From Arachis hypogaea (Eukaryota > Streptophyta > Magnoliopsida > Fabales > Fabaceae): 64,000 nt of DNA. The position numbers were made by a program, and so were the translations under genes. This document shows, in pieces, positions 1 through 12,029 of the stretch. Location: contig NC_092039.1 in NCBI RefSeq assembly GCF_003086295.3, positions 71,133,649 to 71,197,648 of the forward strand, in the 5' to 3' direction. The notes below the pieces were generated by a model that worked only from the letters and a program-made list of their open reading frames with translations, did not search any database and was not told the DNA's origin. Positions within the stretch are counted from its first letter, which is position 1; each line of letters starts with the position of its first letter.

Positions 1-2384
1 AACCCTTGCAGAAGCAACACCCATCTTATGAGCCTGGGTTTTGAATCCTGCTTTGTAAGTAGATATTTAAGAGTAGCATGGTCAGTGTACACAATCACTT
101 TTGATCCTACTAAATAGGATCTGAACTTGTCAATGGCATAAACCACTGCAAGCAATTCCTTTTCTGTGGTTGTGTAGTTCTTCTACGCATCATTTAGAAC
201 ACGGCTGGCATAATAAATGACACGTAGAAGCTTGTCATGCCTCTGTCCCAACACTGCACCAATGGCATGATCACTGGCATCCCACATTAATTCAAATGGT
301 AATATCGAGTCTAGTGCAGAGATGACTGGTGTTGTGACCAGCTTAGCTTTCAGAGTTTCAAACGCCTGCAGACACTCCTTATCAAAGATAAATGGCGTGT
401 CAGCAGCTAGTAGATTACTCAGAGGTTTTGCAATTTTTAAAAAATCTTTTATATACCTCCTATAGAATCATGCATGCCCCAGAAAGCTTCTGATTGCCTT
501 AACATTGGTAGGTGGTGGTAATTTTTCAATTACCTCTACCTTAGCTTGATCCACCTCTATTCCCTTGTTCTAAATTTTGTGCCCAAGGACAATTCCTTCA
601 GTCACCATAAAGTGACAATTCTCCCAGTTTAAAATCAGGTTAGTCTCTTGGCACCTCTTTAGAACAAGTGCTAGATAGTCAAGACAGGAGCTGAATGAGT
701 TTCCAAATACTGAAAAGTCATCCATGAAGACTTCCAGAAAATTTTCCACCATATCAGAGAAAATAAATAGCATGCACCTTTGAAAGGTTGCAGGTGCATT
801 GCACAGACCAAAGGCATCCTTTTGTATGCAAATACTCCAGATGGACATGTGAATGCTGTTTTCTCTTGATCCTGGGGATCTACTGCAATTTGATTATAAC
901 CTGAATATCCATCCAGAAAGCAGTAGTATTCATGACCTGCTAGTCTTTCTAGCATCTGGTCTATGAATGGTAAAGGAATATGATCATTTCTGGTAGCTGT
1001 ATTGAGCCTTCTGTAATCAATACACATGCGCCACCCTGTAACTGTTCTTGTAGGAACCAGTTCATTTTTTCATTATGAACCACTGTCATGCCACCCTTCT
1101 TAGGGACGACTTGGACAGGGCTTACCCAGGGGCTATCGGAAATAGGATAAATGATCCCAGCCTCTAGTAATTTAGTGGCCTCCTTCTGCACAACTTCCTT
1201 TATGGCTGGATTCAGCCGCCTTTGTAGCTGAACCACTAGCTTAGCATTATCCTCCAATAAGATTTTGTGCATGCATCTGGCTGGGCTAATGCCCTTAAGA
1301 TCCATGATGGACCACCCAAGAGCTGTCTTGTGTCTCCTCAGCACTCGAATTAGTGCCTCCTCTTCCTGTGGCTCTAAGGTAGAGCTTATGATTACAGGAA
1401 AAGTGTCACCTTCTCCCAGAAATGCATATTTCAGGGATGGTGGTAATGGTTTGAGCTCGGGTTTAGGAGGTTTCTCCTCTTCTTGAGGGATTTTCAGAGG
1501 TTCTATTATTCTCTCTAGTTCCTCCAGATCATGCTGAACATCTTTAAAGATCTCCTCTAGCTCTGATTCTAGACTCTTAGTCATATTGACCTCTTTTACC
1601 AAAGAGTCAATAATATCAATGCTCATGCAATTATTTGGGGTGTCTGGATGCTGCATAGCTTTGACAACATTCAACTTAAACTCGTCCTCATTGACTCTCA
1701 GGGTCACTTCCCCTTTTTGGACGTTAATGAGGGTTCATCTAGTTGCTAGGAAAGATCTTCCTAGAATGAGAGTTGCACTCTTGTGCTCCTTCATTTCCAT
1801 CACCACAAAGTCAGTGGGAAAGGAAAATGGCCCAACCTTGACAATCATGTCTTCAATCACGCCTGATGGGTATTTAATGGAGCTATCAGCAAGTTGGAGA
1901 CATATCCGGGTTGGTTTGACTTCTTCAGTCAAACCAAGCTTTCTGATAGTGGATGCAGGTATTAGGTTGATACTTGCCCCGAGATCACATAGAGCTTGCT
2001 TGGTACAAGTACCTTCTAATGTGCATGGTATCATAAAGCTTCCGGGATCTTTAAGCTTTTCTGGTAAGCTTTTCAGAATGACTGCACTGCATTCTTCAGT
2101 GAGGTAAACTTTTTCAGTTTCTCTCCAATCCTTCTTATGACTTAAGATCTCTTTCATGAACTTAGCATAAGAGGTATTTGCTCAAGTGCTTCTGCAAATG
2201 GAATCTTTATTTCAAGAGTCTTGAGATAGTCTGCAAAGTGAGCAAATTGCATATCCTGTTCCGCTTGGCGGAGTTTCTGCGGATAAGGCATTTTGGCTTT
2301 GTATTCCGCAACCTTAGTTGCTGCAGGTTTATTTCCTACAGATGTGGGTTGAGAAGCCTTTTTTTGAGGGGTTGCTATCAGCAC
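1..2384 (-). pseudogene. pol: E1 pol remnant (protease, RT, part of RNase H)
   Basis: Minus-strand pieces in order: linker (2384-2154), protease with CDLGAS (2157-1735), and RT in three frames (1707-961, 1027-671, 848-570). RT motifs are visible: [11 protein letters not shown] with the first catalytic Asp and FMDDFSVFG with the Asp pair. RNase H runs to base 1 with [10 protein letters not shown]. The frame shifts near 2160, 1065 and 830. Stops occur near 1735 (an Arg codon turned to TGA), near 570 and further on. Compared with E4 it has lost continuity everywhere and cannot make a polyprotein. The integrase would lie left of the window. Confidence 0.88.
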
Positions 2385-2652
2385 TTGTACGTGTCTGATC
2401 TACCACTGACGTTTGAATGCCAAGGGTGGAAGCTGGAGTGGCGTTAGACGCCAACTCCTTACCTATTTCTGGCATCTGAATGCCAGAACTGTGCTTCCTT
2501 TGGGCGTTTAACGCCAATTCCTTGCCTGTTTCTGGCGTTGAATGCCAGGACTGAGCATGGGTTGGGCGTTCAACACCAGCTTTCCACCCCTTTTCTGGCG
2601 TTTGAGCGCCAGAATTATTCCTCTCTGGGCTCTGACTGTCCTCAAAGGGATT
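2385..2652 (-). other. E1 gag-pol linker with GGCGTTNAACGCC modules
   Basis: This is the spacer between gag and protease in this family. It carries several degraded copies of the palindromic module (for example near 2440, 2500, 2535, 2565 and 2600), which translate as Leu-Asn-Ala-like peptides. E4 has the same arrangement at 15570-15740. Confidence 0.65.
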
Positions 2653-3621
2653 TTAGGAAGCAGTTTGTTCATTTCTTGGATTCCTGCTACCTTGAAGTGA
2701 GGTATTTAATATTTTCCCACTTCTTAATTGAACTGCTTGGCAATCTTCTGTTATTTGTTTTGATAACTGTTGTTCTGTTTGCTTCAACTGGACTTCCATA
2801 TTCATATTAGCCATTCTTGTTTCTTGCAATATCTCCTTGAATTCGGCTAGCTGTTTTGTTAGATAATCTAATTGCTGATTGAATTCAGTAACTTGTTCTG
2901 CAGGACTTAGTTCAGCAGTTACTGTCTTAGCCTTTTCTTTCATGGAAGGTTCACTGCTTAGGTACAGATGCTAATTTCTAGCAACTGTATCAATGAGCTC
3001 TTGAGCTTCTTCAATTATCTTTCTCATGTGTATAGATCCACCAGCTGAGTGGTCTATAGAAATCTGAGCTTTCTCTATAAGCCCATAATAGAAGATGTCT
3101 AACTGCACCTACTCTGAAAATATTTCAAAGGGGCATTTTCTTAGCATCATTCTGTGTCTCTCCCAGGCATCATAAAGAGACTCATTATCTCCTTGTTTAA
3201 AGCCTTGGATACTCAGCCTTAGCTGTGTCATCCATTTTGGAGGAAAATATTGATTCAGGAATTTTTCTAATTGCTGTTTCATTGTCCTTATGCTAGCCTT
3301 AGGTTAGTTATTTAACCACCTCTTAGCTTGGTCTTTTACAGCAAATGGAAACAGTAACAATCTGTAGACATCCTGATCCATTTCCTTATCATGTACTATG
3401 TCAGTAATTTGTAAAAACTGTGCCAGAAACTCTGTAAGTTCTTCCTGTGGAAGACTGGAATACTGGCAACTTTGCTGCACCATGATAATGAGCTGAGGGT
3501 TCAACTCAAAGCTACTGATTCCGATGGAGGGTATATAGATACTACTCCCGTATGAAGCAGTAGTGGGGTTAGCATATGACCCCAGAGTCCTTCTGGACTG
3601 TTCATTTCCACTTAGGTCCAT
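2653..3621 (-). pseudogene. gag: E1 gag remnant
   Basis: The start at 3621 is the same Met-X-Leu-Ser-Gly-Asn-Glu-Gln start as in E4. The capsid-type region includes the FPFAVKDQAKRWLNN stretch, followed by a stop at 3304-3306 where E4 has CAA (Gln). More in-frame stops follow (a Trp codon turned TAG near 3108 and a TAG near 2971) before the last open piece, 2943-2653. No CCHC knuckle is visible in what remains. The stops are of the C-to-T or G-to-A kind expected from decay of methylated DNA. Confidence 0.82.
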
Positions 3622-4670
3622 GATGGAGAAAGGGAGATGATGTGGATTTATTTTATTATATAAAATAAATCATTTTCAAAATAATAAAATAGAATAAAAT
3701 AAAAACCAAAATAAAAAAACGAAAAATAAAAAATAAAATAAAAAAATTAAAAAATTTGAAAATATTTGATGAAGATTTTCGAAAAAGTGAGGAGAGAGAA
3801 AGTGGTTAGGATATTTTTGAAAAAGATATAATTTGAAAAATTTTGACCAAGTCAACCCAAGTAATTCAAAAATTATGAGAAATTAAGGGAAAAGATATTT
3901 TTTTTATTTTTGAATTTTATGATGAAAGAGAAAAACACACAAAAGACACAAGACTTAAAATTTTTAGATCTAATGCTCCTTGTTTTTCGAAAATTTTGGA
4001 GGGAAAACACCAAGGGATACCAAACTTAAAAATTTTAAGATCAAAACACAAAGAAGACTCAAGAACACCTTGAAGACTCATAAGAACAATAAGAACAAAA
4101 GAAAAAACACCAAACTTAAAATTTTTGGAAAACCAAAATAAATTTTCGAAAATTAAAGAAAATTAACAAGAGATCACCAAACTTAAAGTTAGGCACAAGA
4201 TTTAATCAAAGAAATTTTTTTTTGAAAAAGTTTTAAAAAGAAGATACCCAATTGCCAAGAACATAAACCAACGCTCTAGCCAACTGAGCTATAAATTTAA
4301 TGTGCTAAATAAAATTTTTTTTGAAAACTAAAAATTTGAAGAAGCACAAGAAGAATAAGAAAAGACACAAAACAAGACAAACCAAAGATCAAACAAGAAA
4401 AATTGACAAGAACAATTTGAAGATCATGAAGAACACATGCATGAATTTTCGAAAAATGCATAAATTTTTAAAAGCATACAATTGACACCAAACTTAAAAC
4501 AGGACACTAAACTCACAGAAAAACTAAAAATTAATAAAGAAAAATAATATTTTGAAATTTTTTTTAAAAGGAATAATAAAAGATGCAATTCTAGTGACTC
4601 TAAACCAAAAAGACTAATTTTTCCTAATCTAAGCAACAAGATTCACCGTCAGTTGTTCAAACTCAAACAA
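3622..4670 (-). other. E1 5' leader, AT-rich, non-coding
   Basis: This is a roughly 1-kb leader between PBS and gag. The mRNA strand is T-rich. It has repeated copies of a TAAGTTTGGTGT-like 12-mer (near 4018, 4108, 4178 and 4485, minus strand), the same word found at the E4 polypurine tract. It also has a perfect Pol III A-box-like word at 4272-4291. No ORF is credible. Confidence 0.7.
4272..4291 (-). promoter_or_regulatory. tRNA A-box-like sequence in E1 leader
   Basis: On the minus strand the bases read TAGCTCAGTTGGCTAGAGCG, the D-arm / A-box sequence of many tRNA genes. The E4 leader has a clearly related but decayed version near 13988-14012. No B-box or acceptor stem is visible nearby, so this is not a tRNA gene. 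It may be a tRNA-derived fragment or chance. Confidence 0.4.
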
Positions 4671-4688
4671 TCCCCGGCAACGGTGCCA
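4671..4688 (-). other. E1 primer-binding site (tRNA-Asp)
   Basis: The minus strand reads TGGCACCGTTGCCGGGGA, complementary to the 3' end of plant tRNA-Asp with one mismatch. It lies 6 nt inside the LTR end, the same spacing as in E4. Confidence 0.88.
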
Positions 4689-4694
4689 AAAACT

Positions 4695-6226
4695 TGGTGC
4701 ACAAAAATTACACTCACACTATGTAATACCGCACAACTAACCAGCAAGTGCACTGGGTCGTCCAAGTAATACCTTACGTGAGTAAGGGTCGGATCCCACG
4801 GAGATTGTTGGCTTGAAGTAAGCTATGGTTATCTTATTATTCTTAGTCAGGATACCAATAGGGTTTTTTAGTTTCAATTGTAAAATGTGAAAGGGCATAA
4901 AATAAGTATTTGTTACGCAATAATGGAGAATATGTTGGAGTTTGGAGATGCTTTGTCTTCTGAATCCCTGTAACATAATGCTTTCTCACTTTCAAACATG
5001 CTAGGCTCCTTCCACGGAATGCTGTATGTAGGGCGTCACTGTTGTCAATGGCTACTTCCCATCCTCTCAGTGAAAATGGTCCAAATGCTCTGTCACAGCA
5101 CGACTAATCATTTGTCGGTTCTCGATCATGTCGGAATAAGATCTATTGATCCTTTTGAGTTTGTCACTACGCCCAACACTCGCGAGTTTGAAGCTCGCCA
5201 CAGTCATCCAATCCCTGAATCCTACTCGGAATACCACAGACAAGGTTTAGACTTTCCAGATTCTCAAGGATGCTGCCAATGGATTCTAGCTTATACCACG
5301 AAGATTCTGATTAAGGAATCTAAGAGATATTCATTCAATCGAAGGTAGAATGGAGGTGGTTGTCAGGCACGTTCATAGGTTGAGAATGGTGATGAGTGTC
5401 ACGGATCATCACCTTCTTCATATTGAAGTGCGATGAACATCTTAGATAGGAACAAGTGTGTTTGAATAGAAAACAGAAATAATTGTATTAAATCATCGAG
5501 ACGCTGCAGAGCTCCTCACCCCCAACAATGGAGTTTAGAGACTCATGCCGTCAAAGAGTACAAAATTTAGATCTAAAATGTCATGAGATACAAAATAAGT
5601 CTCTAGAAGTTGTTTAAATACTAAACTGGTAACCTAGGTTTACAGAAAATGAGTAAACTAAGATAGATGGTGCAGAAATCCACTCCTGGGGCTCACTTAG
5701 TGTGTGCTGGGGCTGAGACTTGAGCTTCTCACGTGCCTGGGCTGTTTCTGGAGTTAAACACCAGGTTGTAACCTGTTTCTGGCGTTTAACTCCAACTTGC
5801 AACCTGTTTCTGGCGCTGAACGCGAGAATGCAACATGAAACTGGCGTTAAACGCCAGTTTACGTCATTTATCTTCGCGCAAAGTATAAACTATTATATAT
5901 TGCTGGAAAGCCCTGGATGTCTACTTTTCAACTCAATTGAGATCGCGCCAATTGGACTCTTGTAGCTCCATAAAATTCATTCCGAGTGCAGGGAGGTCAG
6001 AATCCAACAACATCAGTAGTCCTTTTTCAGCCTGAGTTAGATTTTTGCTCAGCTCCCTCAATTTCAGCCAGAAAATACCTGGAATCACAGAAAAACACAC
6101 AAACTCATAGTAAAGTCCAGAAATATGATTTTTTTTAAAAACTAATAAAAATATACTAAAAAGTAGCTAGAACCTACTAAAAACTACCTAAAATCAATGC
6201 CAAAAAGCGTATAAATTATCCGCTCA
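4695..6226 (-). repeat. E1 5' LTR (minus orientation)
   Basis: The sequence is homologous to the 1528-bp LTRs of E4. In minus orientation it begins near 6226 with TGAGCGGATAATTTATACGC (the TGATGAG start of E4 is altered here, so the outer border is uncertain by 3 bp) and ends with CACCA at 4695. It has GGCGTTNAACGCC-type modules at about 5745-5860. Near its 3' end is the GGGATCCGACC block with hairpin CCTTAC-GTGA-GTAAGG at 4772-4787. Confidence 0.85.
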
Positions 6227-7484
6227 TAAATAGCCCGGCTTGTGGGCTTTTGAACTCTTTATTTTTGGAGATGGTGTTTTGCTGACTGTTGATACTTTTT
6301 TGGGTTGCTTGTTTAGCAACTTTTATTTTGAAAACACAAAGTAGTTTCTGAACTTCCGGGGTTGATTTTGGTGGCCTCTGAAGCTTGCTATTATCATAAC
6401 TTAGTAGTTTTTATATCATGTCTGCTTGCACTCGTCTTGCTACCTTCGTAGGCTGGGACTTTATTGATAATCCTCCTTTTTGGACCTTATTTAGGTCTCT
6501 TTTGGGGATTACCTTTTGTAGCTTTACATCTTTTTGGGCCGACTTCGTTATGTCGGGCCCTATCGAGTTTCTTGATAATCCTCCTTCTTGGACCTTTGTT
6601 CAGGTCTCTTTCAAGGATTTATCTGTTGTAACTTTATCTTTCTGGGCCGACTTCGTCATGTCGGGCCCTATCGAGTTACTTGATAATCCTCTTTCTTGGA
6701 CCTTGTTCAGGTCTCTTTCAGGGATTTATCTTTTGTAACTTTATCTTTCTGGGCCGACTTCGTCATGTCGGGCCCTGTCGAGTTACTTGATAATCCTCTT
6801 TCTTGGACCTTGTTCATGTTTCTTTCACGTATTTATCTTTTGTAACTTTATCTTTCTGAGCCGACTTCGTCATGTCGGGCCCTGTCGAGTTACTCGATAA
6901 TCCTCTTTCTTGGACCTTGTTCAGGTCTCTTTCTGGGATTTATCTTTGTAACTTTTTGTAGGAGTCCGCCTTCATCATGTCAGGCTCTTCAAAGTTATAG
7001 TAATCCTGCTTTATATGGTTGGGCAGACCTCTTTCCAGGGCTTTACTTATAACTTGGGTTGTTGTGGCTGGTCCAACTTTTTGTGTCGGCCAGTCTTTAA
7101 GTTATTTTATAGCAATCCATTTTATTAGGACCTCGTCAGGTCCTTTCTATGGATCACTTTCTATAACTTCTTGTATTATTCTGTTTTCATCTTTGCCGAT
7201 TTTGTAGAATTTGGGTTTTAACCCTCGTTTTTATCATGAACGCGCAGTGAATTTTGGTTTCCACTCTCTGTCGATCTGTAGCTTTATAATCGGGCGATGA
7301 ATGCTTCAGAATAATACGACTTGAGCGTTTGTAGAGAATCTGAACAAATTTTATTAAAAAAGAATGCAAATATACATGGGGGTTAATTTCGTAAGTCGGG
7401 TGATTTGTAGGTCTTGGCTGGGCGCCTCGTTAAAAACCTTTTTCAGGAAAAAGAGTGCGCTTTGTCCAAGATCTTTAATCATTC
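6227..7484 (-). repeat. E2 3' non-coding region with palindrome-bearing repeats
   Basis: There is no coding sequence here. Between about 6430 and 6960 a unit of 107-108 bp recurs. Each unit holds an inverted repeat of the type GGGCCGAC...GTCGGGCCC (6536-6560, 6644-6668, 6751-6775, and a degraded copy from about 6858). The stretch 7195-7300 resembles the 59040-59580 repeats of E10. The matching part of E10 is 58480-59660. Confidence 0.72.
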
Positions 7485-10077
7485 CTAGCTATAGTACCTT
7501 CTTAGGTTGCAGGCGTTCCATGATCTAGGAAGCTCTCGCCCGTCGAGTTCGGAAAGCTTGTAGTAGCCCTTTCCTAGTACTTCTATGACTCGGAAGGGTC
7601 CTTTCCAGTTTGCTGCCAACTTTCCTTCTCCAGGTCGAGTTGTTCCTATGTCGTTTCGAATTAGGATGAGGTCGTCTTCAGCAAAGGCCCACTGTATTAC
7701 TTTTCGGTTGTATCTAGAGGCCATTCGTCATTTCATCGCCTCTTCTCTTATCGAGCTCTTTCTCAAATTTCTGGAAGTAAGTCGAGCTCTTCCCTTTGAA
7801 GTTGGGAATTGGCTTTTTCACTAAAATGGATTACTCTGGGTGATCCTTCTTCGACCTCTACTGGGATCATTGCCTCCATTCCGTAAGCTAATCGAAAGGG
7901 TGACTCTTTTGTCGTGGAATGTGGAGTCGTTCGATATGCCCATAGGACTTGTGGGAGCTCCTCAGCCCAGGCTCCCTTTGCATCTTGTATCTCCATTTTA
8001 ACCCTGCTAATATAACTTTGTTAGCAGCTTCAGCTTGCCCATTGGCTTGGGGGTGCTCAACAGAGGTGAATTGTTGTTTTATATTCAAGTCGGCCGCTAG
8101 TTTTTTGAAGCCTGCGTCTGTGAACTGGGTACCATTGTCTGTAGTGATGGAGTATGGAACTCCGAACCTTGTGATGATGTTTCTATATAGGAATTTCTGA
8201 CTTTTTTGAGCTATGGCATTGGCTAGGGGTTCTGCCTCGATCCATTTTGTGAAGTAGTCTATTCCTACTTTGAGGAATTTGACTTGTCCTGATCCTTGAG
8301 GAAAAGGTCCGAGGAGATCGAGTCCTCATTTTGCGAATGGCCAAAGTGAGGTTACGCTGATGAGTTCTTCTGGCGGAGCGGTGTGAAAGTTGGCATGTTT
8401 CTGACATGGTAAACATGTCCTTACAAATTCTGTGGCTTCTTTTTGTAGAGTTGGCCAATAAAATCCTGCTCGAAGTACTTTTCTGGCGAGTGCCTGCACT
8501 CCGAGGTGAGTGCGACAAATGCCACTGTGTACTTCTTCTAGGACATCTTTTGTGTTGGAAGTCGGCACATATTTTAGCAGTGGTATTTGAAATCCCTCTT
8601 TTGTATAGAGTATTATTTATGATGCTATAGTATTGTGCTTCTCGTTTTAACCTCTTTGCCTCTTTCTCATTTGTGGGGAGAGCTTCTGTTATGAGGTAGT
8701 TAATTATGGGGGTCATCCATCCCTGATCGCAACTTGTTATGGCTAGGACTTTTTCTTCTTCTGAGATTGATGGAATCTGTAGAATTTCTTGGATGAGGCT
8801 TCTATTGTTGCCTCCTGGTTTGGTGCTGGCTAGTTTTGAGAGTGCATCGGCTCGTGCATTTTGTTCTCGGGGTATGTGACGAATCTCATACTCTCCGAGT
8901 TATCCAAGCTGTTCCCTGGTTTTGTCCAAATACTTTTTCATATTGGGATCTTTGGCTTGATAGCTTCCTGTTATTTGTGAAGTAACTACCTATGAGTCGC
9001 TGAAGATGATAAGTTTTTGAGCTCCAACCTCCCTAGCCATCTTCAAACCAGCTAGTAGTGCCTCATATTCTGCTTGATTGTTTGAGGCAGGAAACTCGAA
9101 TTTGAGGGAAAGTTCGATTTGGGTTCCCTGGTCGCTTTCAATTATTACGCCCACACCACTTCCCGTTTTATTTGAGGAAGCATCCATATATAGATTCCAT
9201 TCTGTGGGGATTTCCGGTGTGTCCGTGAATTCCGCAATGAAGTCGGCCAGATATTGTGATTTGATGGCCATCCGAGCTTCGTATTGAAGGTCGAATTCGG
9301 ACAACTCGACTACCCATTGTAAGATTCTTTGGGCCAAGTCTATTTTCTGTAAGATCCCTTTTATGGGCTAGTTGGTCCGAACATTAATGGTGTGAGACTG
9401 GAAATATGGGCGAAGTCGTCGAGATGTTAGTATGAGAGCGTAAGCGAACTTTTCTATTTTCTAGTAGTTCAGCTCGGATCCTTGTAATACTCTGCTGATA
9501 AAGTATATGGGTTGTTGCTCGCTGTTGTCTTCTCGGACTAGTGCTGAGGCTATTGCCCGATTTCCCACCGCGAGGTACAATATGAGTGATTCTCCTTCCC
9601 GTGGCCGACTTAGTATAGGTGGCCGTCCCAGGAATCTTTTGAAGTCTTGGAAGGCTTGTTCGTATTCTACTATCCATTCAAACTCCTTTCCCTTCCTTAG
9701 AGTGGTGTAGAAAGGGAAAGATCTTATTGCTGATCCGGCCAGGAATTTGGACAAGGCTGCCAACCTCCCGTTGAGTTGTTGTACCTCTTTGACACAAGTC
9801 GGACTTTTCATGTCGAGTATGGCCCTGCACTTGTACGGGTTTGTCTCGATTCCTCTCTGTGTGATCATAAAACCCAAGAATTTACCAGCTTCTACTGCGA
9901 AGGTACATTTTGCGGGATTGAGTCGCATGCCGTGTCGTCTTATGGTGTTGAATACTTGTGTCAAATCGGATAATAACATCTCTTCGTTGTGCGTCTTTAC
10001 TAGCATGTCGTCTACGTAGACCTCCATGATCTTTCTGATGTGATCCAAGAAAACCTTGTTCATTAATCTTTGGTAAG
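7485..10077 (-). pseudogene. pol: E2 pol remnant, C-terminal part (RT, RNase H, second RNase H, integrase)
   Basis: In the minus direction: RT palm end with VYVDDMLVKT (near 10020), RT thumb and degenerate RNase H (to about 9460), second RNase H (9337-8990) with NLYMDASSNKTGSGVG, NQAEYEALLAG and IIFSDS and, beyond a stop, NARADALSKLA. Integrase follows with a zinc-binding region near 8540-8400, the core with DNGTQF (near 8125) and QANGQAEAANK (near 8040), and the end LRRYYS at 7485. It is broken by stops (for example at 8990 and 8326) and by at least four frame changes. The two RNase H domains support the Tat assignment. Confidence 0.87.
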
Positions 10078-10082
10078 TGGCT
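10078..10082. repeat. TSD of E3, left copy
   Basis: TGGCT directly precedes the E3 LTR and recurs at 30692-30696 directly after its other LTR. The two sides rejoin the E2 RT reading frame across the conserved GLKNAGATYQ region. Confidence 0.93.
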
Positions 10083-11766
10083 TGATAAACCCCGATTTCG
10101 TGGTTTATTTTGTCCTTATTTTGGGGGATTTATCCACTTTTTCCCACATTTATTCAATGAAATATCATGGTTTTATAATTCTCACTGGAATTGTGCTTAA
10201 ATGGAAAAACATGCTTTTTAGGCCTTAAATTGGTGATTTTAATTCACTTTAATCCCATTCGATGCCTTGATGTGTTTGTTAAGTAATTTCAGGTCCATAA
10301 GACAAGTATTGGATGGAAGAAATGAAGAGAAAAGCATGCTAAGAGGAGAATGCATGAAGAAACAAAGATTTGGAATGCACCAATGGATGGGCACGCGTAC
10401 AAGGCGCGCACGCGCAAAATTGGTTTCTCACAAAGACGCGCACGCGTACATACCGCTTCCGCGCAGATTGGGAAATTGCCAGCGATGCGCACGCGCACAT
10501 GGTGCGCACGCGCCGATACTCTTACTTGGCCCACTTAAAGGAAAATCACTGGGGGCAATTTCTGAGCAGCCCAGGCCCAATTCCAACTTGTTTCTGAGTG
10601 TATTTCATGCAGAATTGAAGTCCAAGCAAAGGGGGGAAGCAATTAATTGTAGGTTTAGCATCATGTAGGTTAGTTTCTAGAGAGAGAAGCTCCCTCTTCT
10701 CTCTAGAATTAGGTTAGGTTAATTTTCATCTTAGATCTAGGTTTAATTACATGTTTTTATCTTGTTTCTTTTATGATTTCTTACTTCTACTCCTTCATTC
10801 TCATGATTTGTAGTGTTAATTTCCCTTTTTGCTCTCTTTTATGTTCATGAACCCATGTTGGATTTGATTTACTTTTAATGCAATTTAATGTTTGTTGTTC
10901 TTTTATTGTTGATTTGAATTGTGGATTTACTTTTCTTGCAATTGGTAGTTGGTAGATTTTATATTCTTGCTCATTTATCATGCTTTCCAATTGTACCCAC
11001 CAAGTGTTTGAGAAAATGCTTGGTTGGACCTTAGAGTAGATTTTGAGCATTCTTGGCTTGGAAAGAGTGATTGGGCAATCTTGAGTCATGAAAACCCAAC
11101 TCATGTTGGTAATATAGAGTTGTTAGCTAGTATTATTTCCATTGACGCTAATCTTTTGCTAATTTAATTAGTGAGTTGATTAGGACTTATGGAAGATTAT
11201 TTCCATTGACGCTAATCTTTTGCTAGTTTAATTAGTAAGTCGATTAGGACTTTTGGATTGAGATTAGCTAGTCTCATTAGACTTTCTCCCTATTCGTTGG
11301 AGTTGACGTAATGAGATAAATTCTTGTTTATATTTGTGACATGATTAATTAGTCTTGTTTGACATTCTCCCTATTTGTTGGAGTTGACTAAATAAGATGA
11401 ATTAATCATGCATGACTATGATAGAAAGCCTATGATCTCAATCCATTGCCATGAATGTCTCTCTTTATTACTTGCTTTCTTTAATTACTTGCTTAATTTA
11501 CTTTTCTTGTCTTTTTATTTTATTGCCCCTCTAATCAACCAAAACCCCCCTATAACCCTCATAGCCAATAATCATACATTTCATTGCAACTCTTCGTGAG
11601 ACGATTCGGAGTCTAAATACTTCGGTTAATTCTTATTGGGGTTTGTTATTTGTGACAACTCAAATTTTTGATGTGGGAATTGTTTGTTGGTTTAGAACTA
11701 TGCTAACAACGAAGTAATTCTTTCTATAAGAAGAAAATCTAGACCGACACTCAAAACTCATCATCA
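10083..11766 (+). repeat. E3 5' LTR (1684 bp)
   Basis: It starts TGATAAACC and ends CATCATCA. It holds a cluster of ACGCG-rich palindromic words (10388-10520), a near-duplicate of about 70 bp at 11139-11250 (ATTTCCATTGACGCTAATC type), and a hairpin near the 3' end (11606-11625) after a GAGACGA block. ORFs inside the LTR, such as one at 10267-10668, are not credible genes. Confidence 0.93.
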
Positions 11767-11769
11767 AAA

Positions 11770-11787
11770 TGGCGCCGTTGCCGGGGA
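11770..11787 (+). other. E3 primer-binding site (tRNA-Asp)
   Basis: TGGCGCCGTTGCCGGGGA is a perfect complement of the 3' end of plant tRNA-Asp. It lies 3 nt after the 5' LTR. Confidence 0.95.
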
Positions 11788-11924
11788 ATCAATGGTGCTA
11801 TGTTATTGGCTATTGTAAATATTGTGAATAGCTTCATTTTTGGTTTATTTGTTGATTTTTTCTAGTTTTAGGATTTAGTCTTCTTCATTTCTTATTGCTT
11901 TTTGTTTTTATTTTCTATTTCACT

Positions 11925-12029
11925 ATGAATTCTCACTTTGGCTATGAGTGTAGTTCAAACTATGTTGTAGAAAATGAAAGCTTCACTGAGGATGTGCATC
12001 AAGGATTTGGAAATCAAAGGTGGGAGGAG
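11925..12029 (+). pseudogene. E3 ORF, 5' part (35 codons), cut by E4
   Basis: An ATG at 11925 opens a frame that reaches the E4 insertion point with no stop. The last codons fall in the AGGAG target site. The frame resumes without a shift at 24364, so before the insertion this was one ORF of about 574 codons. This part is rich in Asn, Ser, Glu and Phe. I recognise no domain. Confidence 0.85.
12025..12029. repeat. TSD of E4, left copy
   Basis: AGGAG precedes the E4 LTR and is repeated at 24359-24363 after its second LTR. Confidence 0.95.

Larger units (their letters stand above)
1..6226 (-). mobile_element. E1: Athila-like Ty3/gypsy LTR retrotransposon, 3' part outside window
   Basis: Read on the minus strand the order is LTR (6226 to 4695), tRNA-Asp PBS, AT-rich leader, gag remnant and pol remnant, which leaves the window inside RNase H. 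Gag, protease and RT closely match E4, so this is the same family. It lies within the 3' non-coding region of E2, whose sequence starts right beside its LTR. The left LTR and its TSD lie outside the window. The coding part has several premature stops and frameshifts, so this copy is dead. Confidence 0.9.

Noticed and set aside
10267..10668. ORF of 133 codons, repeated at 29191-29550
   Set aside because: Inside the E3 LTRs, stop positions differ between the two copies, and it covers the ACGCG repeat cluster.
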